Source of the DNA: Aureimonas pseudogalii
GTDB lineage: Bacteria; Pseudomonadota; Alphaproteobacteria; Rhizobiales; Rhizobiaceae
Length of the DNA: 64,000 nt
NCBI RefSeq assembly: GCF_014196835.1
Contig: NZ_JACIEK010000002.1
Coordinates: 327,467 to 391,466, forward strand
Direction: 5' to 3'
This document shows, in pieces, positions 20,503 through 30,302 of the stretch (position 1 is the first letter of the stretch; each line of letters begins with the position of its first letter). A program made the position numbers and the translations under genes. A model generated the notes under the pieces. That model did no database searches. It saw only the letters and a list, made by a program, of their open reading frames with translations, and was not told the DNA's origin.

Positions 20503-21312
20503 ATGACCCGCGATCCGCCCCGTCCCCCGTCGCATCCTCGGCGCCCGGCCGCCGGGGCGACGGCCCCTCGGGCGCGCCAAGCCGCCGCCTCGTCCAAGGC
20601 CCCCGGCCACGGCTTGGCGCGCGTCCTCTCCAAGCTCGGCCATTGCTCGCGTGCGCAAGGGGAGGCGCTGGTGCGGGCCGGGCGCGTCACGCTGGACGGG
20701 CGCGTCGTCCGCGACCCCGAGCACCGCACCGACCCCGCGCAGGCCGCCATCGCCGTCGACGGCGCGCCGATCGGAGCCCGCGCGCCCGTCCATCTCATGC
20801 TGAACAAGCCGCGCGGCCTCGTGACGACGCGCGACGACCCGGAGGGTCGGCCCACCGTGTTCTCGTGCCTCGACGGGCTCGACCTGCCGCATGTCGCGCC
20901 GGTCGGGCGTCTCGACAAGGCGAGCGAGGGGCTGCTCCTCTTCACCAACGACACCGCCTTCGCCGACCGGCTCACCGATCCCGCCCGCCATCTCGACAAG
21001 ACCTACCACGTGCAGATCGACCGCCGGCCGGACGACGCGCTTCTCGCGCGGTTCGAGGCCGGCATCGTGGATCGCGGCGAGCGCCTCGCCCTCAAGCAGG
21101 CGCGCATACTGCGCGCGGGCGAGCGCACGGCCTGGCTGGAGGTGGTGCTGGACGAGGGCCGCAACCGGCAGATCCGCCGCGTCCTCGCCGCCTTCGAGAT
21201 CGAGACCCTGCGCCTCGTGCGCGTCGCCGTCGGCCCGCTCGCGCTCGGCGACCTTGCGAAGGGCGCGGTGCGCGCGCTGACGCCGGCCGAGGTCGCGGCG
21301 CTCGGTGGCTGA
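20503..21312 (+). CDS. RsuA/RluB-family rRNA pseudouridine synthase
   Basis: The 269-residue product has a Pro/Ala-rich N-terminus, an S4 RNA-binding domain (VLSKLGHCSRAQGEALVRAG) and a pseudouridine synthase domain with the catalytic motif GRLDKASEGLLLFTND (Asp in GRLD) and EGRNRQIRRVLAAF. This is the RsuA/RluB/RluE/RluF group; which rRNA position is modified cannot be told by eye. The frame is open far upstream into the protease gene region, but ATG 20503 is the first sensible start and leaves the S4 domain complete. Confidence 0.88.
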   Translation: MTRDPPRPPSHPRRPAAGATAPRARQAAASSKAPGHGLARVLSKLGHCSRAQGEALVRAGRVTLDGRVVRDPEHRTDPAQAAIAVDGAPIGARAPVHLMLNKPRGLVTTRDDPEGRPTVFSCLDGLDLPHVAPVGRLDKASEGLLLFTNDTAFADRLTDPARHLDKTYHVQIDRRPDDALLARFEAGIVDRGERLALKQARILRAGERTAWLEVVLDEGRNRQIRRVLAAFEIETLRLVRVAVGPLALGDLAKGAVRALTPAEVAALGG

Positions 21313-21490
21313 ACGCCGGGCCGGATCGCGGTTCCACCACGCGGGTCTCCGGCGCAAAGCCGATCCGGCATCGAGCGCGACGACGCAACGCGGGTTCGTC
21401 GCGTCGCCGCGATGAAACGTCTACCTTACGATCTCGTTCGGCGTCGATCCTTAGGTCCGCCGACCCCGCACCCGATCGAAGGTTGCCGCC

Positions 21491-22726
21491 ATGAGCTCCA
21501 CCCCGCTCGCCGCCCCGCGCGGCGGATCGCTGTTTCCCGCAGGCGCGGGCGGTCCCGGCGTCCTCGCCGCCGCCGCGCTCCTCCTCGGCGCGCTCGCGCT
21601 GACCCTCGCCTACGGGCCCCGCCAGGGCGCGCTGCTGGTGCTCGGCGGAGCGCTCGGCCTCGTGCTCTACCACGCCGCCTTCGGCTTCACCTCGGCCTGG
21701 CGCGTCTTCATCCTGGAGGGGCGCGGCCGCGGCCTGCGCGCGCAGATGGTGATGCTCGCCCTCGCCGTCGTGCTCTTCTTTCCGGTGCTGGCGGCCGGCA
21801 CGCTGTTCGGCGAGCCCGTGCGGGGGCTCGTCTCGCCGCTCTCCACCGGCGTCGTCGTCGGCGCCTTCCTCTTCGGCGTGGGCATGCAGACCGGCGGCGG
21901 CTGCGCCTCGGGCACGCTCTTCACCGCGGGCGGCGGCAATGCGCGCATGCTGGTGACGCTGCTCTTCTTCGTGATCGGCTCGGTGGTGGCGACACGCCAT
22001 TTCGACTGGTGGCTCGGGCTGCCCTCGCTGCCGCCGGTGTCGCTCGTCGAGACGCTCGGCCCCACGGCGGGCATCGCCGTGTCGCTGGCGCTCTTCGCTG
22101 CCATCGCCGCCGCAACCGTGCTCGTCGAGCGCCGCCGCCACGGCGCACTGGAGCGCGAGGCGGCGCCGGCCCATCGCGGCCTTGCCCGCTTCGCGCGCGG
22201 CCCTTGGCCGCTGGTGGCGGGCGCCGTGGCACTGGCGCTTCTCAACTTCGCGACGCTGGCGCTCGCCGGGCGGCCCTGGGGCATCACCTCGGCCTTAGCG
22301 CTCTGGGGCGCCAAGGGCGCGCAGGCGCTGGGCCTTGCGCCTCAGACCTGGGCCTACTGGCAGACCCCCGCCAATGCCGAGGCGCTCCAGTCCAGCGTCT
22401 TTGCCGACGTCACCTCGGTGATGGATTTCGGCATCATCGCCGGCGCCATGCTCGCCGCCGCGCTCGCCGGCCGCTTCGCGCCGAGCCTGCGCATTCCCCT
22501 GCGCTCGCTCGCCGCCGCCGCCCTCGGCGGGCTGCTGCTCGGCTACGGCGCGCGCATCGCCTATGGCTGCAACATCGGCGCCTACTTCTCCGGCATCGCG
22601 TCCGGCTCGCTGCATGGCTGGCTCTGGCTGGTGGCGGCCTTCGCGGGCAATGCGGTGGGCGTGCGCCTGCGGCCCTTCTTCTTCCGTGAGGGGCGCGCCG
22701 CCCCCGCGCGCGGCGACGGGCACTGA
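21491..22726 (+). CDS. YeeE/YedE-family membrane transporter
   Basis: The 411-residue protein has about nine hydrophobic segments and the two cysteine-bearing signatures of the YeeE/YedE (DUF395) family: [20 protein letters not shown] near residue 137 and [20 protein letters not shown] near residue 357. Characterised relatives (YeeE/TsuA) take up thiosulfate, and others are linked to sulfur or selenium. The two halves form an internal duplication. Neither a TusA-like nor a YeeD partner is adjacent, so the substrate is inferred only at the level of sulfur compounds. Confidence 0.87.
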   Translation: MSSTPLAAPRGGSLFPAGAGGPGVLAAAALLLGALALTLAYGPRQGALLVLGGALGLVLYHAAFGFTSAWRVFILEGRGRGLRAQMVMLALAVVLFFPVLAAGTLFGEPVRGLVSPLSTGVVVGAFLFGVGMQTGGGCASGTLFTAGGGNARMLVTLLFFVIGSVVATRHFDWWLGLPSLPPVSLVETLGPTAGIAVSLALFAAIAAATVLVERRRHGALEREAAPAHRGLARFARGPWPLVAGAVALALLNFATLALAGRPWGITSALALWGAKGAQALGLAPQTWAYWQTPANAEALQSSVFADVTSVMDFGIIAGAMLAAALAGRFAPSLRIPLRSLAAAALGGLLLGYGARIAYGCNIGAYFSGIASGSLHGWLWLVAAFAGNAVGVRLRPFFFREGRAAPARGDGH

Positions 22727-22799
22727 CGCCGGCATCGGGGAGGGGGCCCTTCCGCAAAACCGGTTCCCGTTTGCACGGGAAACGAATATAGCGGAGGCC

Positions 22800-24608
<1,809 letters not shown>

Positions 24609-24861
24609 CGGGGGAAGACCCTCGTCCGAACGAGACACGCGGCGGAGAAGATAGGCGAGCGGCGGATCGATCCCGCTTGGGTAAGATCACAGCGCGCCAG
24701 CCCCTTTGGAGTGAGGCCGAGCCGAACGACCCGGCCTCGGAGCGGCGATTCCGTGAGATCCCCGAGTCTGATGGGCACATCCTGCGCATGCTATGCTGCG
24801 AGACGAATATGACGATCCGCATCGTCACCGCCACCTTCAACCGAAACGCGAGGCGCCCGTC

Positions 24862-25023
24862 ATGATCGACGTCACATATGACCCAGACGCGGACGCCGTT
24901 TACTTCCGCATCGGCCAAGGCCGCATTCTCGCCCCCAGCCCTTACAAAATGCCGGCCTTCCAGTCCGTCGTAAGCCGATGCGGTGGAGTGACATCGGCGG
25001 AATGCTGCAAAGCATCAAACTGA
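24862..25023 (+). pseudogene. DUF2283-like remnant
   Basis: From ATG 24862 the product begins MIDVTYDPDADAVYFRIGQG, which matches the N-terminal half of DUF2283 proteins. After about residue 22 the similarity stops and the sequence ends at residue 53 with unrelated residues and several cysteines. A normal member would continue with a PGVxxDxDxxGxxxGIEIL-like half. It therefore looks truncated or shifted. It marks the start of the AT-richer accessory patch after lepA. Confidence 0.5.
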
Positions 25024-25117
25024 AGGTGGCACGCTCCAAACTAATGCGGAACTGATCAATAACGCCGACGTTTCTGCTTTGTCCGGTCGGTATTTGGCCT
25101 TCATTGGAGACAGACCA

Positions 25118-25252
25118 ATGGCAAAGAACGAGCATACCAGCGAGAAGGCAGGTAAGGCAGCATCGAACGTCTTGAAAGATGGCCGGACCGGCAAGGACTC
25201 CAAGTCCGCTGCAGGTTCTGCCCTTTCTCAACGCCCAGACAAAAAGAAATAG
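25118..25252 (+). CDS. 44-residue Lys/Ala/Ser-rich small protein
   Basis: ATG 25118 follows GGAGACAGACC and opens a 44-codon frame beginning MAKNEHTSEKAGKAASNVLK and ending in SALSQRPDKKK. The internal pattern KAxxxASxVLKDGRTxKxSKSAAGSALSQ recalls a widespread family of unnamed small basic proteins found in accessory regions of proteobacteria; that link is from memory. It is predicted helical, charged and without a membrane segment. Its ribosome site, stop and a hairpin 60 bp after it support a real gene. Function unknown. Confidence 0.62.
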   Translation: MAKNEHTSEKAGKAASNVLKDGRTGKDSKSAAGSALSQRPDKKK

Positions 25253-25314
25253 ATTAATTCTTCCTATTCGCTTCAATATTTGGCAAAAAGTTAAACCACT
25301 ATTAACGTAACGTC

Positions 25315-25347
25315 GCCCCCACCCTTAAGCAACTTTAGGGTGGGGGC
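25315..25347. terminator. Bidirectional hairpin between convergent accessory genes
   Basis: GCCCCCACCCT (25315-25325) and AGGGTGGGGGC (25337-25347) pair perfectly over 11 bp around an 11-base AT-rich loop. It stands out in AT-rich surroundings between the 44-residue gene and the minus-strand gene at 25418, and can serve both. Confidence 0.6.
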
Positions 25348-25417
25348 AACAAACGAAGCGTTCGATATTTTATAAGAGCGGGGTTATTATATCTTAACTT
25401 GTCAGTAATTATTTTTA

Positions 25418-26068
25418 TTAGAATTGCGACGGGGCAATTGGTCGATCATCTCGGGGCAACTGGACTCCATGCTCAACATCTTCGAAAATGCCCTCTAATG
25501 ATTCGACTACGCGCCTTCCAATAAGAGAGAAATCTTCGGCATCAGTTAATCGATAGAGCTGAGAGTTTCTTAGCGAGAGAACCGCCATAGACGCTGGAGA
25601 CGGGACTATGTTGCGGTATGCGGTATTCATCAAAGCTAGAGCGGCAAATATCTCGCGAGCGTTTAATCCAGGGCTGGCGGTATTCCAAATATGAATAGCC
25701 ATTCCGCCGCGGTCAGCAATACCAATATCTGATGTGAATTTTACCTTGAATCTCCCTCTTGGGCTTTCATAGATTGCAGGCGGAAATTCGATAAGATCAC
25801 CTAAATTCTCCGATCGCCATGTATGGAGTCTAGCTAGCCCTTGCGCCGTCGATCTCTTCTCAGCATCTTTAACGATGCGAGATACCGACGCCAGCACGTC
25901 CTCTAATGCAGTACCTTCGTAAAGATAACGATGGGCATGCAGCTTCAAATTGCGATGAAAATCATATCCATTCTTGCTTGGCTGCAGTCGTTTCTGAATT
26001 TCGCTCTTCTGGCGCCTTGGGCTTAACGAAATTAGCTTTAAAAAAGCTGAGAAGCCAAATGTAGGCAT
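25418..26068 (-). CDS. Hypothetical protein, 216 residues, accessory
   Basis: Not recognised with confidence. The product starts MPTFGFSAFLKLISLSPRRQ and has a basic N-terminal third (RRQKSEIQKRLQPSKNGYDFHRNLK), a helical centre and a mixed C-terminal half with GGMAIHIWNTASPGLNAREI. No signal peptide or membrane helix is visible. It is encoded in AT-rich DNA and diverges from the 5'-nucleotidase across 172 bp, so the two may share control. The codon use is clearly different from the flanking core genes, a sign of transfer. Confidence 0.7.
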   Translation of the reverse strand: MPTFGFSAFLKLISLSPRRQKSEIQKRLQPSKNGYDFHRNLKLHAHRYLYEGTALEDVLASVSRIVKDAEKRSTAQGLARLHTWRSENLGDLIEFPPAIYESPRGRFKVKFTSDIGIADRGGMAIHIWNTASPGLNAREIFAALALMNTAYRNIVPSPASMAVLSLRNSQLYRLTDAEDFSLIGRRVVESLEGIFEDVEHGVQLPRDDRPIAPSQF

Positions 26069-26240
26069 TTGCTATCCTCACACTTCCGAATCACATCTTA
26101 AACGCGCAATATAAAGCTATAGGATACCCCGCGATTGTGGGCGTCAATCCCTACGTTATGGCAGGCCACCTTGGTAGCAAAAATGGATTGCGAGCGACTC
26201 AAGAGCTGGCCATCTTAAATCTCGAAACCTAAGGTATAGG

Positions 26241-27165
26241 ATGACCGCAACACCACTCAGAATTGGCGTATCTACGCGCGCACTATTCAATCTCGAAGAA
26301 GAGCATCTAGTATTTAAAAATGAAGGAGTGAAAGCGTACGCAAAAATTCAGGTGGAACGAGAGAATGTAGCCCTTGGTAAGGGGGGCAGCTTTCGATGTT
26401 GTAGAGAGAATCTTATCGTTAAATAAACCTGATCAAAATCCAATTGCAGAAGTTATCCTACTATCCAAGAATTCCCCCGACCTTTCTCTCCGCGCCTTCA
26501 ATTCAATTAAATCATACAATATAGACGTAAAGCTTGGGAGCTTCACAAGTGGCAGGTCGCTTGGAGCGTATGTGAAGGCTTGGAATATAGACCTGTTTCT
26601 GTCGAATGATGCGAGCGATGTGCAAACAGTTGCCAGCGCAGGAACGGCAGCAGCACGCCTTGGAACTCCACCAAAGGGAAGAACTGAAATTCACAAGGAA
26701 GAGGTTCGAATTGCATTCGATGGAGACGCCGTTGTGTTTTCTGCAGAGTCGGACAATATTTACAAAAATTTAGGATTAAATTCGTTTCTTGAGCATGAAT
26801 CAAAAAACGCGAAAAATCCTATGGCTGATGGGCCATTCGGCAAATTTCTGCGCAAATTATCTGTCCTACGTGAAGCTTATTTGAACGAGGTATCAGGTGT
26901 TAGCCGCGTCCGAATTGCAATTGTGACTGCTCGAAATGCACCTGCACATGAGAGAGTGATTCATACGCTTCGCGCTTGGAATACCCCGGCCGACGAGACG
27001 CATTTTGTGGGTTCTAACGAAAAAGCCCCAATTTTAGAAGCCTTTGGCGCCCATATCTTCTTTGACGATCAAGAAAAGCATATTTTAGGAGCCTCTGCTG
27101 TAGTGCCTGCCGGACATGTTCCTGGCCCGCATGACCCCAATCGGCTCATAATTCCGGCGACTTGA
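26241..27165 (+). pseudogene. 5'-nucleotidase split by a +1 frameshift
   Basis: Two frames together make a complete 5'-nucleotidase of the NT5C1-like family. The first (26241-26426) reads LRIGVSTRALFNLEEEHLVF and loses similarity after ALGKG. The second carries on with AAFDVVERILSLN, ILLSKNSPDLSLRAFNSI, RIAFDGDAVVFSAESD, VTARNAPAHERVIHTLRAW and AHIFFDDQEKH. The break is at a run of six G residues (26381-26386): with five G the frame reads AAG GGG GCA GCT and joins the two halves into about 308 residues. It may be a true mutation, a phase-variable tract or a sequence error. DNA is AT-rich, as in the divergent neighbour. Confidence 0.82.
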
Positions 27166-27763
27166 ATAGTCTCCTCCCATCTATCCCCCTCCACCGGCTC
27201 ACCCCCCATACTCCCGTCACCGCTGGCCCACGGATGGGCGCGAATGATCACCGGGATCGTTCGAGGGCTGGCGGGTGGTGTCCGCGGTGCGTCGTCTTCT
27301 GGAGGCGGGGCAGCTCGGACGATCCCTGGCAAGCCGGGCGCTCCCTCACTAGGAAGGGGGTCCTGAGCCCGAGGGCACCGGGCCTTGGTGATAGCCGGCG
27401 TTCGCTGAAGGGGAGAACCCCGAAGGCGGTCGCGGGCCGAGAGGCCTGCTCGTGCGAACCGGGACGCAAGCGGGAGGTTGGCACCCTTTCCGCGGGGTCG
27501 AGAACACCATGTGGAGCGCCGGAGGCGAGCCATACAAAAATAAACATCGGAGGCGAGCCTCCGGTGCTCCATTCGCCCAGCGATAGCGACAGCTTTCGCG
27601 GGCACAAGCGGGGGGCACGGCCCGCCGCCGAACGCGCCCACCGCCTCACGTCCCACCGGGCGCGGGGCCGCCCGCGCAGCCATCGACGCCCGTCGCGTCT
27701 TTCATGAGGAGTCCGCAACCCCGCCGCACCCGGTCGCCGCAGGGGAGCCCGCCGCCCCGCCCG
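27166..27763. other. About 600 bp with no supported gene, containing inverted repeats
   Basis: Composition returns to high GC, and several overlapping frames are open on both strands, but none shows a recognisable domain or ribosome site. A 15-bp stem (TGGAGCGCCGGAGGC with GCCTCCGGTGCTCCA) encloses a short AT-rich loop at about 27512-27570, and the 11-mer GGAGGCGAGCC occurs twice there. On the minus strand GGAGGC-TC-GCCTCC followed by a T-rich stretch could end the upstream minus-strand gene. Confidence 0.5.
27535..27570 (-). terminator. Possible terminator for the YcaQ-like gene
   Basis: Read on the minus strand, GGAGGC and GCCTCC pair around a two-base loop, and the T-rich sequence GATGTTTATTTTTG follows. 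It lies about 195 bp beyond the stop of the minus-strand gene at 27764. The distance is long, so the link is tentative. Confidence 0.4.
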
Positions 27764-28933
27764 TCAGCCCGGCATGCCCGGCGGCATCACGACCTCGTCG
27801 AGGCCGAGCCACGCCGCGAGGAGGTAGAGTTCCGCGGCCAGTTCCTCGCGCGTCTCGGGCGGTGCGCCGGGTTCCTCGTGCACGGCGGGCACGAGGAGGC
27901 GGCGGGCGGCTCGGTCGGCCTTGAGGTCGACGCGCGCCACCAGCCGGTCGCCGAGGAGGAAGGGGAGGACGTAGTAGCCGTGGAGGCGGCGGTCGGCGGG
28001 CACGTAGATCTCGATCCGGTAGCGGAAGCCGAAGAGGCGTTCGGTGCGGGCGCGCTCCCAGACGAGCGGGTCGAACGGGGCGAGGAGCGCGCGGGCGTGG
28101 AGGCGGCGCGGGGCGCGCGCGTCGCGGTGGCGCCACGCGGCAGGCCAGCCCGGCACGGTGACGGGCAGGAGCACGCCCTCTTCGGTGAGCGCGGCCACCG
28201 CGGGCCGGGCGTCGGCGGGCGCGAGGCGAAAATAGTCGGCGAGCTCGTTCAGCGTCGCGACGCCCAGCGCCCGGGCGGCGCGCTCCACCAGCGCCCGGTG
28301 CGCCTCGGGCTCGCTGGGGGTGGGCCGGGCGAGGAGGGCGGCGGGCAGCACGCGCTCGGGCAGGTCGTAGACCCGCTCGAACGAGCGCCGACGCGTGGCG
28401 GTGGTCAGGTGGCCGGCATAGAACAGCCATTCCAGCCCGCGCTTGGCCTCGCTCCATTCCCACCAGCCCGGCCGGCCGCGGTCGAAGTCGGAGGCCGCGA
28501 GCGGCCCTTCCTCGCGGATGCGGCCGAGCAGCGCCATCGCCTCGGCGCGCCGCTCAAGAGCGAAGCGGCGAAGGCCTGCGTAGCCGGCCTCGCCGCGGTC
28601 GGCCCGCGCCATGCGCCAGCGCAGCAGCGGATGGAGATCGAGCGGCAGCAGCGAGGCCTCGTGCGCCCAATATTCGAAGAGCCGGCGTTCGCGGCGCGGC
28701 CCCCAGGCGGCGCGGTCGAGCAGCGCGGCGTCGTAGGCGCCGAGGCGCGAGAAGGCCGGCAGGTAGTGCGCGCGGGCCAGCACGTTGACGCTGTCGATCT
28801 GGTGGAGCCCAAGCCGGTCGGCATTGCGCCCGAATTGCCGGATGCCGACGCCACCGAGGGGCCGTGCCGCACCGAAGCCCTGCGCGGCGAGCGCCATGCG
28901 CCGTGCTTCAGTGGGGGAGAGCGTGTCGGGCAT
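27764..28933 (-). CDS. YcaQ/AlkZ-like winged-helix DNA glycosylase
   Basis: The 389-residue product belongs to the HTH_42 (YcaQ/AZL) family, members of which unhook DNA interstrand crosslinks or remove alkylated bases. Visible marks are LGLHQIDSVNVLARAHYLPA near residue 45, with the QxD motif of the active site, RRERRLFEYWAHEASLLPLD and the C-terminal GYYVLPFLLGDRLVARVDLK. The frame is open to 28975; ATG 28933 (MPDTLSPTEARRM) gives the family-like N-terminus. It stands alone on the minus strand. Confidence 0.85.
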   Translation of the reverse strand: MPDTLSPTEARRMALAAQGFGAARPLGGVGIRQFGRNADRLGLHQIDSVNVLARAHYLPAFSRLGAYDAALLDRAAWGPRRERRLFEYWAHEASLLPLDLHPLLRWRMARADRGEAGYAGLRRFALERRAEAMALLGRIREEGPLAASDFDRGRPGWWEWSEAKRGLEWLFYAGHLTTATRRRSFERVYDLPERVLPAALLARPTPSEPEAHRALVERAARALGVATLNELADYFRLAPADARPAVAALTEEGVLLPVTVPGWPAAWRHRDARAPRRLHARALLAPFDPLVWERARTERLFGFRYRIEIYVPADRRLHGYYVLPFLLGDRLVARVDLKADRAARRLLVPAVHEEPGAPPETREELAAELYLLAAWLGLDEVVMPPGMPG

Positions 28934-29037
28934 GGGCGGGCGATCCCTGGCGCGGGTGACGCGCCTTGAAAGCATCCACTGCGCGCCCTGTCGATCCCGC
29001 CGCTTGCGCGGCGACCGGCTTTTCCAGCGCCGCCAGT

Positions 29038-29090
29038 CCCCGAGCCTTGTGTCGCCGGCGAGAGGGCCCGCTGGCGACAGAGGTTCGGGG
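29038..29090 (-). terminator. Long imperfect hairpin after ohr
   Basis: CCCCGA(29038-29043)/TCGGGG(29085-29090), CCT/AGG, TGTCGCC(29050-29056)/GGCGACA(29073-29079) and a few further pairs form a stem of about 20 bp with small bulges. It lies 14 bp beyond the ohr stop and has no T run, so it may stabilise or end the ohr mRNA. Confidence 0.45.
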
Positions 29091-29103
29091 AAGGGCGACG
29101 GTC

Positions 29104-29529
29104 TCAGGCGAGCGTCAGGCCGACCTCGACATTGCCGCGCGTGGCGTTGGAATAGGGGCAGACCTCGTGGGCCGCCGCCATCAGGCGCTCACCATCGGCC
29201 CGCTCGACGCCGGGCAGCGTCACCACGAGATTGGCGGTGATGCCGTAGCCGCCCTCCGAGCGGGGTCCGAAGCCGACCTCGGCCTTCACGGTCGCGTCTG
29301 CGGGCACCTTGACGCCGGCCTTCGCCGAGATCGCCTTCATCGCGCCGAGGAAGCAGGCGGAATAGCCGGCCGCAAAGAGCTTCTCTGGGTTGGCGCCCTC
29401 GCCGCCGGGGCCGCCCATCTCCTTCGGCACCACCAGCTTCACGTCCACCGAGCCGTCGTCGGAGCGCGCAGTGCCGTCGCGCCCGCCGGTGGCGGTGGCG
29501 GAGGTCTTGTAGATCACGGTCACGGGCAT
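29104..29529 (-). CDS. ohr: Organic hydroperoxide resistance protein Ohr
   Basis: Ohr is a thiol peroxidase of the OsmC fold that reduces organic and fatty-acid hydroperoxides. The 141-residue product begins MPVTVIYKTSATATGGRDGT and has both redox cysteines, in AAGYSACFLGAMKA (near residue 60) and EVCPYSNATRGNVEV (near residue 125). The frame extends far upstream, but ATG 29529 gives the standard length. It diverges from ohrR with three TATCGCG-type boxes between them, so regulation by OhrR is very likely. Confidence 0.95.
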   Translation of the reverse strand: MPVTVIYKTSATATGGRDGTARSDDGSVDVKLVVPKEMGGPGGEGANPEKLFAAGYSACFLGAMKAISAKAGVKVPADATVKAEVGFGPRSEGGYGITANLVVTLPGVERADGERLMAAAHEVCPYSNATRGNVEVGLTLA

Positions 29530-29572
29530 GGACGGTCTCCGGGAGTTGCGACGCGGGCGCGGGGTCAATCGG

Positions 29573-29650
29573 TATCGCGGTGAAAGATATCGCGATAAAC
29601 GTCGATAGCGGGATCGCCTTGCCCCTGTCCAGCAGAAACATATCGCGATA
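29573..29650. promoter_or_regulatory. Three candidate OhrR operator boxes in the ohr-ohrR spacer
   Basis: The perfect palindrome TATCGCGATA occurs at 29588-29597 and 29641-29650, and a degenerate copy, TATCGCGGTG, at 29573-29582. They sit between divergent ohr and ohrR, where a MarR-type dimer would bind. The palindromes are seen directly; the regulator is inferred from position. Confidence 0.65.
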
Positions 29651-29688
29651 AGAATAAGTCCGCATCGCTCTCGTGATAGGAGACCCGC

Positions 29689-30135
29689 ATGGCCGACGCT
29701 CCGCTTCTCGACGCGCATCTCTGTTTCGCGCTCTATGGCGCGTCGATGGCGGTGGGCCGTCTCTACAAGCCGATGCTCGACGAGATGGGGCTGACCTATC
29801 CGCAATATCTCGTGCTCGCCGCGCTCTGGGAGGAGGACGGGCCGACGATCGGCGCGCTCGCCGGACGCCTGGCGCTGGAATCCAGCACGGTCACGCCGCT
29901 GGTGAAGCGGCTGGAAAGCGCCGGCTTCGTGGAGCGCCGCCGCGACACCGCCGACGAGCGGCAGGTTCGGGTGTCGCTCACGCCGACGGGGCGCGATCTC
30001 CACGCGCGCAGCGCCTGCCTCGGCGAGCGGCTGGTGGCCGTCTCGGGCGGCGACCGCGCCGCGCTGCAGGCGCTGAACGGCGAGGTCACCCGGCTTCGCG
30101 ACGTCATCGCCGCGGCGCTTCGCGCCGCCGGCTGA
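29689..30135 (+). CDS. ohrR: MarR-family organic peroxide sensor OhrR
   Basis: The 148-residue protein has the OhrR N-terminus LLDAHLCFALYGASMAVGRL with the peroxide-sensing cysteine at position 12. A winged helix follows (LALESSTVTPLVKRLESAGF, RRRDTADERQVRVSLT). Oxidation of this cysteine releases the repressor from DNA in known members. The start at ATG 29689 follows AGGAG. It diverges from ohr, its usual target. Confidence 0.93.
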   Translation: MADAPLLDAHLCFALYGASMAVGRLYKPMLDEMGLTYPQYLVLAALWEEDGPTIGALAGRLALESSTVTPLVKRLESAGFVERRRDTADERQVRVSLTPTGRDLHARSACLGERLVAVSGGDRAALQALNGEVTRLRDVIAAALRAAG

Positions 30136-30208
30136 CGCTGATGTCCGCCCCCGCTTCCGGCAAAGAAACCATGCGAGGCGACGGGGCCGCGAGGGCGATG
30201 GTTTGGCT

Positions 30209-30237
30209 TTGCGGAGGCTCCCGCCTTGCTCTAAAAG
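30209..30237 (+). promoter_or_regulatory. dnaN promoter
   Basis: TTGCGG (30209-30214), a 17-base spacer and TAAAAG (30232-30237) give a sigma70-type promoter with a predicted start near 30244 and a 59-nt leader. Just upstream, AAACCAT (30166-30172) and ATGGTTT (30198-30204) form an inverted repeat that could end ohrR. Confidence 0.5.
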
Positions 30238-30302
30238 AAGCGGACCCTTGCCCGCGGCATTCCCGTCCGGCGCGTCCCGAGTTCCCGAGCGGTCATTTCG
30301 CC

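Noticed and set aside
27069..27683. 204-residue minus-strand frame in the gene-poor block
   Set aside because: It overlaps the nucleotidase C-terminus on the other strand, is Arg/Pro/Gly rich and runs through the inverted repeat.
27166..27763. tmRNA, RNase P RNA or SRP RNA in the gene-poor block
   Set aside because: The signature sequences of these RNAs (for example GGAAAGTCCGGGC or the SRP GGAAGCAG-type loop) were not seen.
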